A stretch of DNA of 64,000 nt from Candidatus Kapaibacterium sp. (GTDB lineage: Bacteria > Bacteroidota > Ignavibacteria > Kapaibacteriales > UBA2268), in contig JAMLHE010000007.1 of the NCBI GenBank assembly GCA_023957315.1, positions 115,286-179,285 of the forward strand, written 5' to 3'. This document shows, one piece after another, positions 1-9,495 of the stretch. A program made the position numbers and the translations under genes. Every line of letters starts with the position of its first letter. Position 1 is the stretch's first letter. Below the pieces are notes generated by a model, which was not told the DNA's origin, did not search any database, and saw only the letters and a list, made by a program, of their open reading frames with translations.

Positions 1-3000
1 CGCAAGTGACAGTAACTGAAAAGGCAGATTTCCGATTACATATCCAAAAGGAAACGATTTATTCATTAGGCTCAGATTTCGATAGATATTGGGCAGGTAA
101 CGAAGCATCTACAAGTGTCACTGCGGACTCTCGAACTATTATGGGAGAGGGTTGGTATTGGGCATTGCTGACTCCATCACCACAACGACCCCTTGCTTCT
201 TTTAAAACCCAGATTGGCATATATGCTACGGGCGATGCTTCTGATGACATTCGTCTTTTTGCTCATTATCGTACAATTCAAGATACAATTAAAAATAATG
301 TCCCAACTTTGTCATATTATGATTTGAGGTTGAATGTAAATGCCGAATTTAAAGATAGAGATTCACTTACAGGCTACAAAAGTGGTACATTGGTGGGGCA
401 AATGAAAGGCAATCAGCTATCGTTTGGATTGAACGAAATTGCCTTCGAATATCACCAAGTGTATAATACAACAAATTCTCCTGTTGGATTGCAATACTTT
501 ATTCTCGAAGGTACATTAAAAACTTTAGCAGCGAAAGGGAAATCCGAATTTTTTGTAAAAAACCCTTCAACAGTTAGAGTTTCAGGTTATCATAGTAATG
601 AAATTATTGCTCTTGATACCGCCGAGAAAACTATACGATTCGGCAAGAATCAAAAGCAAGGTTTTGTTTATGGCGGTGGTGCACAAATTAGCAAATTCAC
701 ATCCTTAGTTTTGAATGATTCAAAATTTTATAATACTAAAAATGGTATTCATGTTTTATATCGCAAACCCGGCGATACAGAAGCAGTTTACTTGTTCGAC
801 CCTGCGTTTAGCTCTACACTTAACGGTGTACTCAGCCAATTACCAAACGGCACCGAACTTGTAGCAGTCGTAAACAGTCCAAATGAGTTGCAGGGAAATA
901 GAGATGAATTTGCTAAACTCGGAGCTAAAAACGTCAAGAATATCAATGCAGGTGATATTTGGACGTTCGCCGTAGTCAAAGGCGAAGCAAATTCAGTCCA
1001 AGAGTTAAAACAAACTCAGAATGTTAATTTTTCCGGTTTTATCGAATCCAATAACGGTATCAGATACCAAGCCGATTTGAATGTCAATACTAACAGAAGC
1101 GTTAATATGCTTACTCACGATTTGAATTCAGTTCAAAACACTCAAATTAGGAAAATTACTTTCAAAAATCTTGCCAGTAGCGAAAGAAGCGCAAATGCTA
1201 TCTATTTGACACATAAACTTTTTACACCGGAAGTAGAACGATTAGCTGAATTTCGCAAGCAAACTCAAGGATTTGAGATTGAAATAGTTGATATATTCGA
1301 TGTCTATAATGAATTTAACTTCGGTAAACAATCTCCTTATGCGATTAAGAAATTCTTGAAACACGCTTATGATAATTGGCAATCGCCCCAAATTCGCTAT
1401 TTAATGATAGCAGGTGATGCCACTTGGGACCCGCGCATGAATTATGTAGATGCTGTTAGCAAGATGTTTGTCCCGTCTTGGGGTAATCCTTCAAGCGATT
1501 GGTGGTATGGTTGCTTAGATGGTGAAGATGACTATGTACCAGAAATTCTCGTTGGTAGAGTGACTGCAAATTCTTTAACCGAAATGCGAGATTATGTGGA
1601 CAAAGCCATTGTTTACGATACTATTCCACCCAATCGCTGGATGAAAAATGTATTGTTCCTAACCGGTGGTGATTCAGCCAATGAACGTCGCCAATTTTTC
1701 GAAAGAATATGGATTTATTATGAGGACAAAATTCTAAGCGATGGTTTTTGTGGTCACATTAATTACGTTAGAAAATTGGATGATGCGCCCAGTTCCGGGT
1801 TCCAAGGTGGCGAAATCAGAAATGAAATCAATAAGGGTGCATTTTGGACCATTTTCATCGGTCATGCTTCTGCACAAGTTTTTGATTTGGATGGTTGGGC
1901 TGCTTCCAATCTAAATAATAAGGATAGATACGGAATACTGACAACCATTTCCTGCAATTCAGGTGCTTTTTCTGAGCCAAGACTCATTTATAGCCGAAAC
2001 GAACAGTACCTAATGCAAAAGGAAAAAGGCTTTGTTAGTGTATTAGGTTCAAGTACACTTGGTTTTGTTGACGAGCATAATAATATTTCACATAATATGT
2101 TGGGAATTCTATCTGATATTAATAAGCGAGAGCGTAATTTAGCCGAAATACTCCAGTTTGGTAAGAGTAAAATGGCGCCACAAGTATTAACCCAATTATG
2201 GACTCTCTACCAATTCACAATGCTTGGTGACCCGCTTATTCGTGTTAGACTTGGTACAGACCCCGATTTGTATCTTTTGAAATCGGACATCAGAATCAAT
2301 TCCGAAATCAACCCAAATATTAGTGACAAAGAGGAAACTGTTTCTATTACAGGTTCACTCAACAATTATGGTATCAAAGCATTATCCAACTTTAAACTTT
2401 TACTCATCAGAACATTCAAAGGTGAAAGCGATACACTCTCTTTCCAATATACCGGATTGTGCTCCAGCGAAGAATTCTCCTTTGATTTGCCTGTGAAATC
2501 TATGAGTGGTACTCACACTATAACTTTAATTGCTGACCCCGACGATAGAACAAACGATATTGACCGCTCAAATAATCAAATCTCTTTTTCTGTCGAAGTG
2601 TTTGGCAATCAATTGTTGCCTGTCGAGCCACTTGCAATGTGGGATGTTAATTCCGATACTCCAAAATTCAGGTTTATCGAGCCATTGAATGGCACTTTCG
2701 ATTATGAATTTCAAGTGGTAAACCCCGATAATGGTCATATTCTTGATTATTCCACTACCAAAGAGCAATCCGACAATATTATCATCAGCGAAACACATAT
2801 TGATTATACTCCAAACACAAGCCTCACAACAGGCGCCTTGTATTTGTTGAAATCGAAACGTATCGAACAAAGTATAAATGATAATGGTTTCGTTATTTTA
2901 CCCTTTGTAGCTTCCGATTTAAGCAGTAATAATCAAGCAAACTGGACTTTACCTTTCAATGATAAGCTTCAATTTGATGACCTCGAAAATTTAGCTGTCA

Positions 3001-4898
3001 AGAATAATCATATATCTATCAATGACAGTCTCATTCCTGTGAAAATTATAAGTGTCAAAGGTGTTGATGACCCTGAAAACAATCGTTTTTTCGAACCCTA
3101 CTTAATGATGCAAGTTGGCGACAAAGTCACTGCAGATGGTCCTTACGAACTTGGTATCAGCGTAACAGTAATAAATAGTAAAACATTTCCTGATAATATA
3201 GTTCATCGAAGGTTCGACACTTGGGGATTGCATGTAAATAATTCCACTTGGCGGACTGATTCAACATCTTTTCGATTAGTTGAATTTCTTCGCGATTCTA
3301 TTAGTGAAAATGATTTTGTTATGATTGGTTCAAGTCGCTCTGCATTTAGATTGCCCGTTTTTTACAAAGTGCATGAAGAAAATCCCGGCTACGGTTCGAT
3401 TGATACATTACTTGCTGAATTTAAGAAGCTGGGTTCATTAATAGGCGATACACTCGACATAAATCTCGATAATATGGGTTACGATATATCATTTGCAATG
3501 CTTGGATGGCGGGGCGCAACGGTTGGCTCTATACCTGAAGGGATTAATATGTTTGGTGACAGCGTAATTGTCGAAGGGTTTATAACTAAATTTCAACACA
3601 ACGGCAAAATGACCTCTCCAATTATCGGTCCGGCTCAGAAATGGAATAACATCAACTTTACCGGAAATTTAGAAAATACTACAGCTGATATTAATATCAA
3701 AGTATATGGGCTAACTAAGGAAAATGCTCCAACTTTGCTTATAAGTTCCGCTATGAAGCAAACTATTGATATATCATCTATCAATGCAAGTGAATACTCC
3801 CATATTTATTTTGAAACAGAATTTGTAGCTAAGGATATTTCCATACAACAAAACTTAAGTTCTGCTCAAACCAATTTAACTTCGGTTCTTGTTAATTATT
3901 TACCTACTGCCGAACTTGCTATTATTCAATCTGAAACCAAGCCGGATAAAGAACATTATGTTATTGGTGATGAAGCGAAATTGAATATTGCTGTCAGAAA
4001 TCTGTCTTTCAGGGCATCAGCCGAAAATGTTGATACCGAAATTATTGTCAGGAAAGGTGGCAGCGAGACAATCACTTATGATTACAAGATTGAAAGTATC
4101 GGAGCAAACGAAAAAATTGTAACAAGCATGCTGATTGATACAAGGGATTTGGATAGTCTGAATACGATTTTCATCAATCTTGACAAAGATACAAAACTTA
4201 ATGAACTATATAGTTTTAACAACTCTGCGACAACTTCTCTAAGTGTGGGTCCTGATACCGAAAAGCCACATGTAAGACTGAAGTTTGACGGTTTAGACTT
4301 CGTTGACGGGAATTACATTTCGCGACAACCGGTTGTGGAAGTGTTTCTTTACGATAATTCAAAATTAAGTTTTAACGACCCCGAATTAGTCTCTGTGAGA
4401 TTGAACGGATTTTTGCATCCTTACCAACGCACTATTTGGCACGAATTCGAACCAATTTCCGATGGTACGGATTTGAAAGCAATTTTTAGATTTATGCCCG
4501 ATACCTTGCAATATGCCGATGCCTCAATCATAGTCTATTTTTCAGACCTTGAGGGAAATGCGGACACACTCGAGCTTTCGGCAAAAGTTATGCTCAATAA
4601 CACAAATATCGGAATCCCGAATGTTGTGCCCAATCCTGCTACAGAGCTTACTCAAATTGAATTTATGTATGCTGCACCCGAAGGAGGAGCCAATGGTGTG
4701 ATTACTGTATTCGATTTGCATGGCAGAAACGTTCGTACGATTGAAAAATCATTAGCTGTTGGGCTTAATAAAATTCAATTTGATTTGCGTGATAATTACG
4801 GAAGCATTTTGCCGACAGGTGTGTACTTTTTTGTCGTAAATGCGGAAGGAAATTATTACCACGAGCCCCAAAGAGGGAAGCTTGTCATAGTTAGGTAA
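1..4898 (+). CDS. Gingipain-family (C25) cysteine peptidase with T9SS sorting domain, 5'-truncated
   Basis: The reading frame is open to the left edge, so the N-terminus, including any signal peptide, lies outside; the first in-window start-like codon is GTG at 6. Numbering from that GTG, a peptidase C25 domain spans about residues 395-745. The catalytic His is H620 in FIGHAS and the catalytic Cys is C650 in TISCNSGAF. Two CARDB-like beta-sandwich stretches follow (about 765-870 and 1300-1415), and the last 85 or so residues form a type A T9SS domain (VVPNPA, then LPTGVYFFVV, ending KLVIVR). The protein should therefore be exported by T9SS and cell-surface anchored or released. NCBI-style naming would be PorU2-like; true PorU sortases lack the C-terminal sorting tail, so a secreted peptidase is the better call. 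Substrate unknown. Confidence 0.9.
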   Translation, partial: QVTVTEKADFRLHIQKETIYSLGSDFDRYWAGNEASTSVTADSRTIMGEGWYWALLTPSPQRPLASFKTQIGIYATGDASDDIRLFAHYRTIQDTIKNNVPTLSYYDLRLNVNAEFKDRDSLTGYKSGTLVGQMKGNQLSFGLNEIAFEYHQVYNTTNSPVGLQYFILEGTLKTLAAKGKSEFFVKNPSTVRVSGYHSNEIIALDTAEKTIRFGKNQKQGFVYGGGAQISKFTSLVLNDSKFYNTKNGIHVLYRKPGDTEAVYLFDPAFSSTLNGVLSQLPNGTELVAVVNSPNELQGNRDEFAKLGAKNVKNINAGDIWTFAVVKGEANSVQELKQTQNVNFSGFIESNNGIRYQADLNVNTNRSVNMLTHDLNSVQNTQIRKITFKNLASSERSANAIYLTHKLFTPEVERLAEFRKQTQGFEIEIVDIFDVYNEFNFGKQSPYAIKKFLKHAYDNWQSPQIRYLMIAGDATWDPRMNYVDAVSKMFVPSWGNPSSDWWYGCLDGEDDYVPEILVGRVTANSLTEMRDYVDKAIVYDTIPPNRWMKNVLFLTGGDSANERRQFFERIWIYYEDKILSDGFCGHINYVRKLDDAPSSGFQGGEIRNEINKGAFWTIFIGHASAQVFDLDGWAASNLNNKDRYGILTTISCNSGAFSEPRLIYSRNEQYLMQKEKGFVSVLGSSTLGFVDEHNNISHNMLGILSDINKRERNLAEILQFGKSKMAPQVLTQLWTLYQFTMLGDPLIRVRLGTDPDLYLLKSDIRINSEINPNISDKEETVSITGSLNNYGIKALSNFKLLLIRTFKGESDTLSFQYTGLCSSEEFSFDLPVKSMSGTHTITLIADPDDRTNDIDRSNNQISFSVEVFGNQLLPVEPLAMWDVNSDTPKFRFIEPLNGTFDYEFQVVNPDNGHILDYSTTKEQSDNIIISETHIDYTPNTSLTTGALYLLKSKRIEQSINDNGFVILPFVASDLSSNNQANWTLPFNDKLQFDDLENLAVKNNHISINDSLIPVKIISVKGVDDPENNRFFEPYLMMQVGDKVTADGPYELGISVTVINSKTFPDNIVHRRFDTWGLHVNNSTWRTDSTSFRLVEFLRDSISENDFVMIGSSRSAFRLPVFYKVHEENPGYGSIDTLLAEFKKLGSLIGDTLDINLDNMGYDISFAMLGWRGATVGSIPEGINMFGDSVIVEGFITKFQHNGKMTSPIIGPAQKWNNINFTGNLENTTADINIKVYGLTKENAPTLLISSAMKQTIDISSINASEYSHIYFETEFVAKDISIQQNLSSAQTNLTSVLVNYLPTAELAIIQSETKPDKEHYVIGDEAKLNIAVRNLSFRASAENVDTEIIVRKGGSETITYDYKIESIGANEKIVTSMLIDTRDLDSLNTIFINLDKDTKLNELYSFNNSATTSLSVGPDTEKPHVRLKFDGLDFVDGNYISRQPVVEVFLYDNSKLSFNDPELVSVRLNGFLHPYQRTIWHEFEPISDGTDLKAIFRFMPDTLQYADASIIVYFSDLEGNADTLELSAKVMLNNTNIGIPNVVPNPATELTQIEFMYAAPEGGANGVITVFDLHGRNVRTIEKSLAVGLNKIQFDLRDNYGSILPTGVYFFVVNAEGNYYHEPQRGKLVIVR

Positions 4899-4915
4899 TT
4901 TTCTTATCGAATTTG

Positions 4916-4964
4916 TTCTTATTTTCACTTGTTGAAATTTACAAATTATAAGAATTTATTTTTT
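4916..4964 (+). terminator. Possible weak rho-independent terminator after the C25 peptidase
   Basis: TTCTTAT (4916-4922) can pair with ATAAGAA (4948-4954), with a nested TTTCA/TGAAA hairpin inside, followed by TTTATTTTTT. The stem is A+T-rich and the loop long, so support is modest. Confidence 0.3.
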
Positions 4965-4966
4965 CT

Positions 4967-6796
4967 ATGACATCTCTCAGCAAAACTTGGCAATTAATCA
5001 TTTTGTCGTCAATCACGGCAATCGTCTTATTTGCACATGCTTCATATTATTACCCATTTTTGTCGGATGACGCTCTGATTTCATTGCGTTATGCCGCAAG
5101 ATTGATAGATGGTGAATTTTTGACATGGAATAATGGCGAATATGTCGAGGGCTACTCGAATTTGCTTTGGATTTTGATGAATGCTGCAATTGCGCTCTTC
5201 GGTATTGATTTGATTGTGACTGTGAGATTGCTGGGTTTTATTTGCGTTTTGCTCATTCCAGTGCTTTTTTACTACGACCGTATATTCAAACAAGGCAAAA
5301 CGATTAACGATTTGTACTTAGGAGCGATTTTTTATTCATTTTCCGCCCCAATAGTCGTTTGGGCAATCGGTGGTCTTGAGCAGCCCTTATTGATGCTTTT
5401 ATTCGCATTCAGTTTTTATTTGATTCCGAGATATTTTGCCGATTCCTCCAATCCTAAAAACATTCTCCTATTGGCAACGACATTTTCCCTGATGATTCTT
5501 ACGCGTCCGGACACACCGCTATTTATAGTGGCTTTTGCCCTTGCTTTTATTTTGTATCGTTCGCCCTTGCAAAATGTGCAGAAAATCATTGCTCTTTTCA
5601 AAATTCTATCCTTTCCGATTGCTGCTTTCATCGGGCAATTAACTTTTAGAATGATATATTACAATGATTTGCTGCCAAATACTGCCTATGTCAAAATCAC
5701 TCCTTCGGGCAATCACTTACTAAATGGGCTCGAATATGTTTTGGGGGCATTATTATTTATGCTGCCATTTTCCATTTTTGCATTCAAGCAACTTTTTTCA
5801 TCCAAATGGAAATCAAACCCAAGTTATCTTTATATTCTGATTTTTCTCATGCTGTATTTTCCCTATTTGATTTTCATTGGGGGAGATATATTCCCTGCGT
5901 ACCGGCATATGGGCGTCGTTGTTGTAGCATTTATCTGGCTCATATTGGATAGCAACCATCAAATTATGTCATTTTTATCAAGAATTGAGAGATTTTCCGG
6001 TAAAGCGATTAAGCCGGTCTTGATTTCATGTTTTGTGCTTTTGTTTATAGGATTGCAATTTGTAAATACGCCAAGCCGTCGAGCCAAACATGAGCGCTGG
6101 GAATGGATTGGCAAAGAACTCGGACTAACACTTAATAATTCATTTTCGGAGACTCAGCCCTTAGTCGCTGTCACAGCGGCGGGTTGCATACCATATTGGT
6201 CGGAATTGCCGGCATTGGATATGCTCGGTTTGAATGATAAGCATATTGCGAAAAATCGCCCGGTTGATGTTGGCGATGGTATGTTGGGGCACGAACTCGG
6301 CGATGCCGAATATGTTTTATCTCGCAAGCCTGATTTGATTATTTTCAACATTGGCACCTATCCCACTTTTAGAACAGGTCGTGAACTCGAGCAAATCGAA
6401 AAATTTCATGCTGAATATAAACCCATTTCTATCTATTTGCGAGAAAGTGACTTCCATTCAAAAGTTTACATTCGTTTGAATAGTTCTAAAGTGGGGATTC
6501 GCCGAAATGAGGATGGAATCACGATTCCCGGATATTTATTCGCAGATACTTTGCAAATTCGTACCGAATTGTTTGATTCAACCTTGCAATTGAAATTGGA
6601 ACATCTCCAAAAAGCTTACCTAACATTGCCAAATTTGGAAGATGACTATTGGTTCGAGATTGATTCCAAATCTGACGAAGTTTTCGTTAGCATAATTCCT
6701 GATCCAATATCATCAAAAATCGAAATTTTGAATGTATCAGTTCAAGCAAATTACATCAAGTCAGTTACACTTCGGAAAATGAAAAGTAACTATTGA
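4967..6796 (+). CDS. GT-C type polytopic membrane glycosyltransferase (AftB/GT39-like)
   Basis: This is a 609-residue protein with about 10 hydrophobic segments in the first 400 residues and a soluble C-terminal part. The first extracytoplasmic loop carries SDDALISLRYAARL followed by EGYSNLLW, the acidic signature typical of GT-C enzymes that use polyprenyl-phosphate sugars (mycobacterial AftB-like and GT39 relatives). By family it should transfer a sugar from a lipid-linked donor to a periplasmic acceptor (LPS, glycolipid or glycoprotein); donor and acceptor cannot be read from sequence. It starts 68 bp after the C25 peptidase and its stop overlaps the convergent hydroxylase gene by 7 bp. 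Confidence 0.7.
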   Translation: MTSLSKTWQLIILSSITAIVLFAHASYYYPFLSDDALISLRYAARLIDGEFLTWNNGEYVEGYSNLLWILMNAAIALFGIDLIVTVRLLGFICVLLIPVLFYYDRIFKQGKTINDLYLGAIFYSFSAPIVVWAIGGLEQPLLMLLFAFSFYLIPRYFADSSNPKNILLLATTFSLMILTRPDTPLFIVAFALAFILYRSPLQNVQKIIALFKILSFPIAAFIGQLTFRMIYYNDLLPNTAYVKITPSGNHLLNGLEYVLGALLFMLPFSIFAFKQLFSSKWKSNPSYLYILIFLMLYFPYLIFIGGDIFPAYRHMGVVVVAFIWLILDSNHQIMSFLSRIERFSGKAIKPVLISCFVLLFIGLQFVNTPSRRAKHERWEWIGKELGLTLNNSFSETQPLVAVTAAGCIPYWSELPALDMLGLNDKHIAKNRPVDVGDGMLGHELGDAEYVLSRKPDLIIFNIGTYPTFRTGRELEQIEKFHAEYKPISIYLRESDFHSKVYIRLNSSKVGIRRNEDGITIPGYLFADTLQIRTELFDSTLQLKLEHLQKAYLTLPNLEDDYWFEIDSKSDEVFVSIIPDPISSKIEILNVSVQANYIKSVTLRKMKSNY

Positions 6797-7419
6797 CCGG
6801 ACTTCTTTGTCGGTCGGGTATTGAAAACATAATCCCACAATGGACTCGACACTCCAAACCCTTCATTTGGTTCGGTATAGTGATGCCTCATGTGATGTTG
6901 CTTAATTTTCAACATAAATGAATTCCTAAATCCATTATGATGGATTGCATAGTGAAGAGTGTCATACGCTAGATAGCCCGCTAAAAAGCCCGAAAAGATT
7001 GCCGGCAAATGGACGCTGCCAAAAATGAATAGGAAAAGGAAATAAAACATAGTAGCAAGTGGCAATGAAATCGAAGGTGGCATCACAAGTCTGAATCTGT
7101 CTTGCGGATAATCATGATGTACGCCGTGAAACATCCAATGCAGCCGCTTACCCAATGCCGATTTCGGTTCGAAATGAAATACAAATCTATGCAACAAATA
7201 TTCAGTCAGTGTCCATATAAACAAGCCTCCCAAGAACAAAGCAAATGACTCGAGAATGCCAAAATTGTAGGTAAAAATTGATTGATATTGGAAGAATAAA
7301 ATGATGGGAATATATACTATCAGTGGCACTGTCCAATGTACTTTCGATAAAGCTTCGACGACTGGATTGCCGAACATTTTTACGGATTCTGTTTGATTAG
7401 AAACAAAATTTTTACCCAT
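6790..7419 (-). CDS. Fatty acid hydroxylase / sterol desaturase superfamily membrane protein
   Basis: This 209-residue integral membrane protein has the eight-histidine di-iron pattern of PF04116: HRFVFH, HGVHHDYP, HYAIHH and HMRHHY. Several hydrophobic helices (about 35-75 and 115-150) separate the motifs. The family introduces hydroxyl groups on acyl chains, sterols or lipid head groups using O2 and di-iron. The size and spacing resemble short fatty-acid 2-hydroxylases (Scs7-like without the cytochrome b5 domain); ornithine-lipid hydroxylase OlsE is in the same superfamily, and two OlsF genes lie 14 kb away, so a role in ornithine-lipid hydroxylation is possible but inferred. Its 3' end overlaps the convergent glycosyltransferase. 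Confidence 0.85.
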   Translation of the reverse strand: MGKNFVSNQTESVKMFGNPVVEALSKVHWTVPLIVYIPIILFFQYQSIFTYNFGILESFALFLGGLFIWTLTEYLLHRFVFHFEPKSALGKRLHWMFHGVHHDYPQDRFRLVMPPSISLPLATMFYFLFLFIFGSVHLPAIFSGFLAGYLAYDTLHYAIHHNGFRNSFMLKIKQHHMRHHYTEPNEGFGVSSPLWDYVFNTRPTKKSGQ

Positions 7420-7476
7420 ACCACTCTCAGAATTGTTAAGAATAAATTTTAATGTCGAAATTAAAAATATTCTATT

Positions 7477-7962
7477 TTAATCTCCAATAACTTCAATCAC
7501 AACCAATGCCTTTTCAGTTCCGACCTGTTCTTTTTCGATTGCATTCACTGCCGTGACGACGCCTTCAATATCGGCGTAAAGAGTTGACTCCATTTTCATG
7601 GCTTCGATGATAAGAACAGGTGTGCCAACTTCGACCGAATCTCCCACATTTACAAGCACTTTGACAACGCTTCCCGGCATTGGAGCGTGAATTTCGCCGG
7701 TCCCTTTGTCCAAAGCGTCTGTGCCATGGCTAATATTATCTTCCGAAAGCTTTCGGAAAGTAAACTGCTTACCTTCAACGAACAGATACAAAAATTCATC
7801 ATCATTCGCTACGAATACATCATATGATTTTTCGCTTGTAATTGCTTTGTAAGAGCTTTTCGATGTTTGCTTAAGCGTAACGTCGAATTTTACTTTGTTT
7901 ATGTCGTACGAGCCATTATCATCGTAAACACGATAGTTTTGATTGTTATAACTCAAAATCAT
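7477..7962 (-). CDS. Biotin carboxyl carrier protein subunit of acyl-CoA carboxylase
   Basis: This is a 161-residue carrier protein starting at ATG 7962, which overlaps the TGA of the biotin carboxylase gene (ATGA) and has GAGGTC upstream; the longer open frame to 8016 would lie inside the carboxylase gene. The C-terminal 75 residues are a biotinyl/lipoyl domain (APMPGSVVKVLV, then IIEAMKME) with the biotinylated Lys at about K123. The N-terminal 80 residues are a beta-rich linker region. It carries CO2 between the biotin carboxylase and the carboxyltransferase encoded just upstream. In many MCC/PCC enzymes this domain is fused to the biotin carboxylase; here it is a separate subunit. Confidence 0.93.
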   Translation of the reverse strand: MILSYNNQNYRVYDDNGSYDINKVKFDVTLKQTSKSSYKAITSEKSYDVFVANDDEFLYLFVEGKQFTFRKLSEDNISHGTDALDKGTGEIHAPMPGSVVKVLVNVGDSVEVGTPVLIIEAMKMESTLYADIEGVVTAVNAIEKEQVGTEKALVVIEVIGD

Positions 7963-9470
7963 AATGACCTCGCCGCATACTTTGAACATATTTCCCAAGT
8001 TCCCATTTCGAGCCAAGGATTTGATTTGCTGTAATCGTGAGTAATTTGACTTGTCTCAGTATCCTGAAGATATTGATTTGCCGTTGCGAGAGCCAAATTC
8101 AACAATTCAACTTGTCTGTAATTTTTCAATTTATCATAATGTGTATCAATGAAACTCGTGAATGTTTCTCCGGATTTGAATTCATCTGTCTCAAGACAAG
8201 CAATCATAAAATTAATGGAAGTTTTCACGCCCAATATCACATTGCTTTTCAATGCTTCAATCATTTTCAATCTTGCAGATTCCCTATCATTGGCATGGAC
8301 AATGAGTTTGGCAAGAATCGGGTCGTAGTAAATTGTCACATTTGAATCAGTTTCAATGCCCGAATCATACCTCACTCCCTTGCCAACAGGTACTTTTAGC
8401 ATCAATATCTTCCCCGATGACGGCAAAAAGTCATTGTCTCCATCTTCAGCGTAAATTCTACATTCAATCGCGTGACCGCTTTGCTTCAAATCATTCTGCT
8501 CAAAAGGTAATGGCAAATCATTCGCTATGTCAATTTGCAATTTAACGAGGTCTATTCCGGTAGTTTCTTCGGTAATCGGGTGCTCAACTTGGATTCGGGC
8601 ATTTACTTCGAGAAAGTAAAAATTGCCCGAATTATCGAAGAGAAATTCCACAGTGCCGAGATTATTATAATTTGCCACTTGGCAAACTTTTTTGGCTACT
8701 TCGCCCATTTTTTCTCGTAAATCATTTGTCAAAGCTGTGGATGGCGTTTCTTCGATTATTTTTTGATGGCGACGTTGGATTGAACATTCTCGCTCGAAAA
8801 GGTGGACAATATTGCCGTGTTGGTCTGCAGCAATCTGAAATTCGATATGGCGAGGGTTTTCGACATATTTTTCGATAAACACTTCGTCGCTTCCAAATGC
8901 CGACATAGATTCCCGGCGAGCGGATTCAATCGCAGAAAGCAAGTCACTACTCGCACGAACAACACGCATACCTTTGCCACCACCACCTGCAGCAGCTTTG
9001 ATTAAAATGGGATAGCCGATTCCGTCCGCTAATTCAGCAATTTCCTTGTCAGCTAATTTATCAATGAATGTGCCCGGAACAACGGGGATACCATGCTCAA
9101 TCATCAAAGTTCGCGAGCTTGTTTTAGAGCCCATCAATTCCATTGATTCAGCACTCGGACCAATGAAAATCAGCCCGCTTTGGCGTACTTTTCGGTTGAA
9201 TTCGTGATTTTCGGACAAAAATCCATATCCGGGATGAATTGCATCGCAACCGCTTTCGAGAGCTGCTCGGATAACTTTATCCATATCAAGGTAAGATTTT
9301 TTAGCTTCTGATTCGCCGATATGATATGCGTAGTCTGCACTTTTGACGTGAAGTGCATCTTTATCGGCATCAGAATAAATCGCGACAGTTTCAATTCCCA
9401 TAGCTTTGCAGCTTCTGATGATTCTGCAAGCGATTTCGCTTCGATTTGCAATTAATACTTTTTTTAACAA
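7959..9470 (-). CDS. Biotin carboxylase subunit of acyl-CoA carboxylase (AccC-like)
   Basis: ATP-dependent carboxylation of biotin. The chosen start is TTG at 9470, giving LLKKVLIANRSEIA at the conserved family N-terminus, with AAGGAA eight bases upstream and 25 bp after the preceding stop. An ATG at 9530 adds 20 unconserved residues and overlaps the previous gene. Seen in order are the N-terminal carboxylase domain, the ATP-grasp glycine loop (KAAAGGGGKGMRVV), ERECSIQRRHQK, the EVNARIQVEHPITE motif and the C-terminal carboxylase domain. At about 503 residues it is AccC-sized and lacks a fused biotin domain, which is supplied by the next gene. It is the middle gene of a three-gene carboxylase operon. 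Confidence 0.93.
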   Translation of the reverse strand: MLKKVLIANRSEIACRIIRSCKAMGIETVAIYSDADKDALHVKSADYAYHIGESEAKKSYLDMDKVIRAALESGCDAIHPGYGFLSENHEFNRKVRQSGLIFIGPSAESMELMGSKTSSRTLMIEHGIPVVPGTFIDKLADKEIAELADGIGYPILIKAAAGGGGKGMRVVRASSDLLSAIESARRESMSAFGSDEVFIEKYVENPRHIEFQIAADQHGNIVHLFERECSIQRRHQKIIEETPSTALTNDLREKMGEVAKKVCQVANYNNLGTVEFLFDNSGNFYFLEVNARIQVEHPITEETTGIDLVKLQIDIANDLPLPFEQNDLKQSGHAIECRIYAEDGDNDFLPSSGKILMLKVPVGKGVRYDSGIETDSNVTIYYDPILAKLIVHANDRESARLKMIEALKSNVILGVKTSINFMIACLETDEFKSGETFTSFIDTHYDKLKNYRQVELLNLALATANQYLQDTETSQITHDYSKSNPWLEMGTWEICSKYAARSL

Positions 9471-9495
9471 TTTATCATTTCCTTGAATTTTGTTC

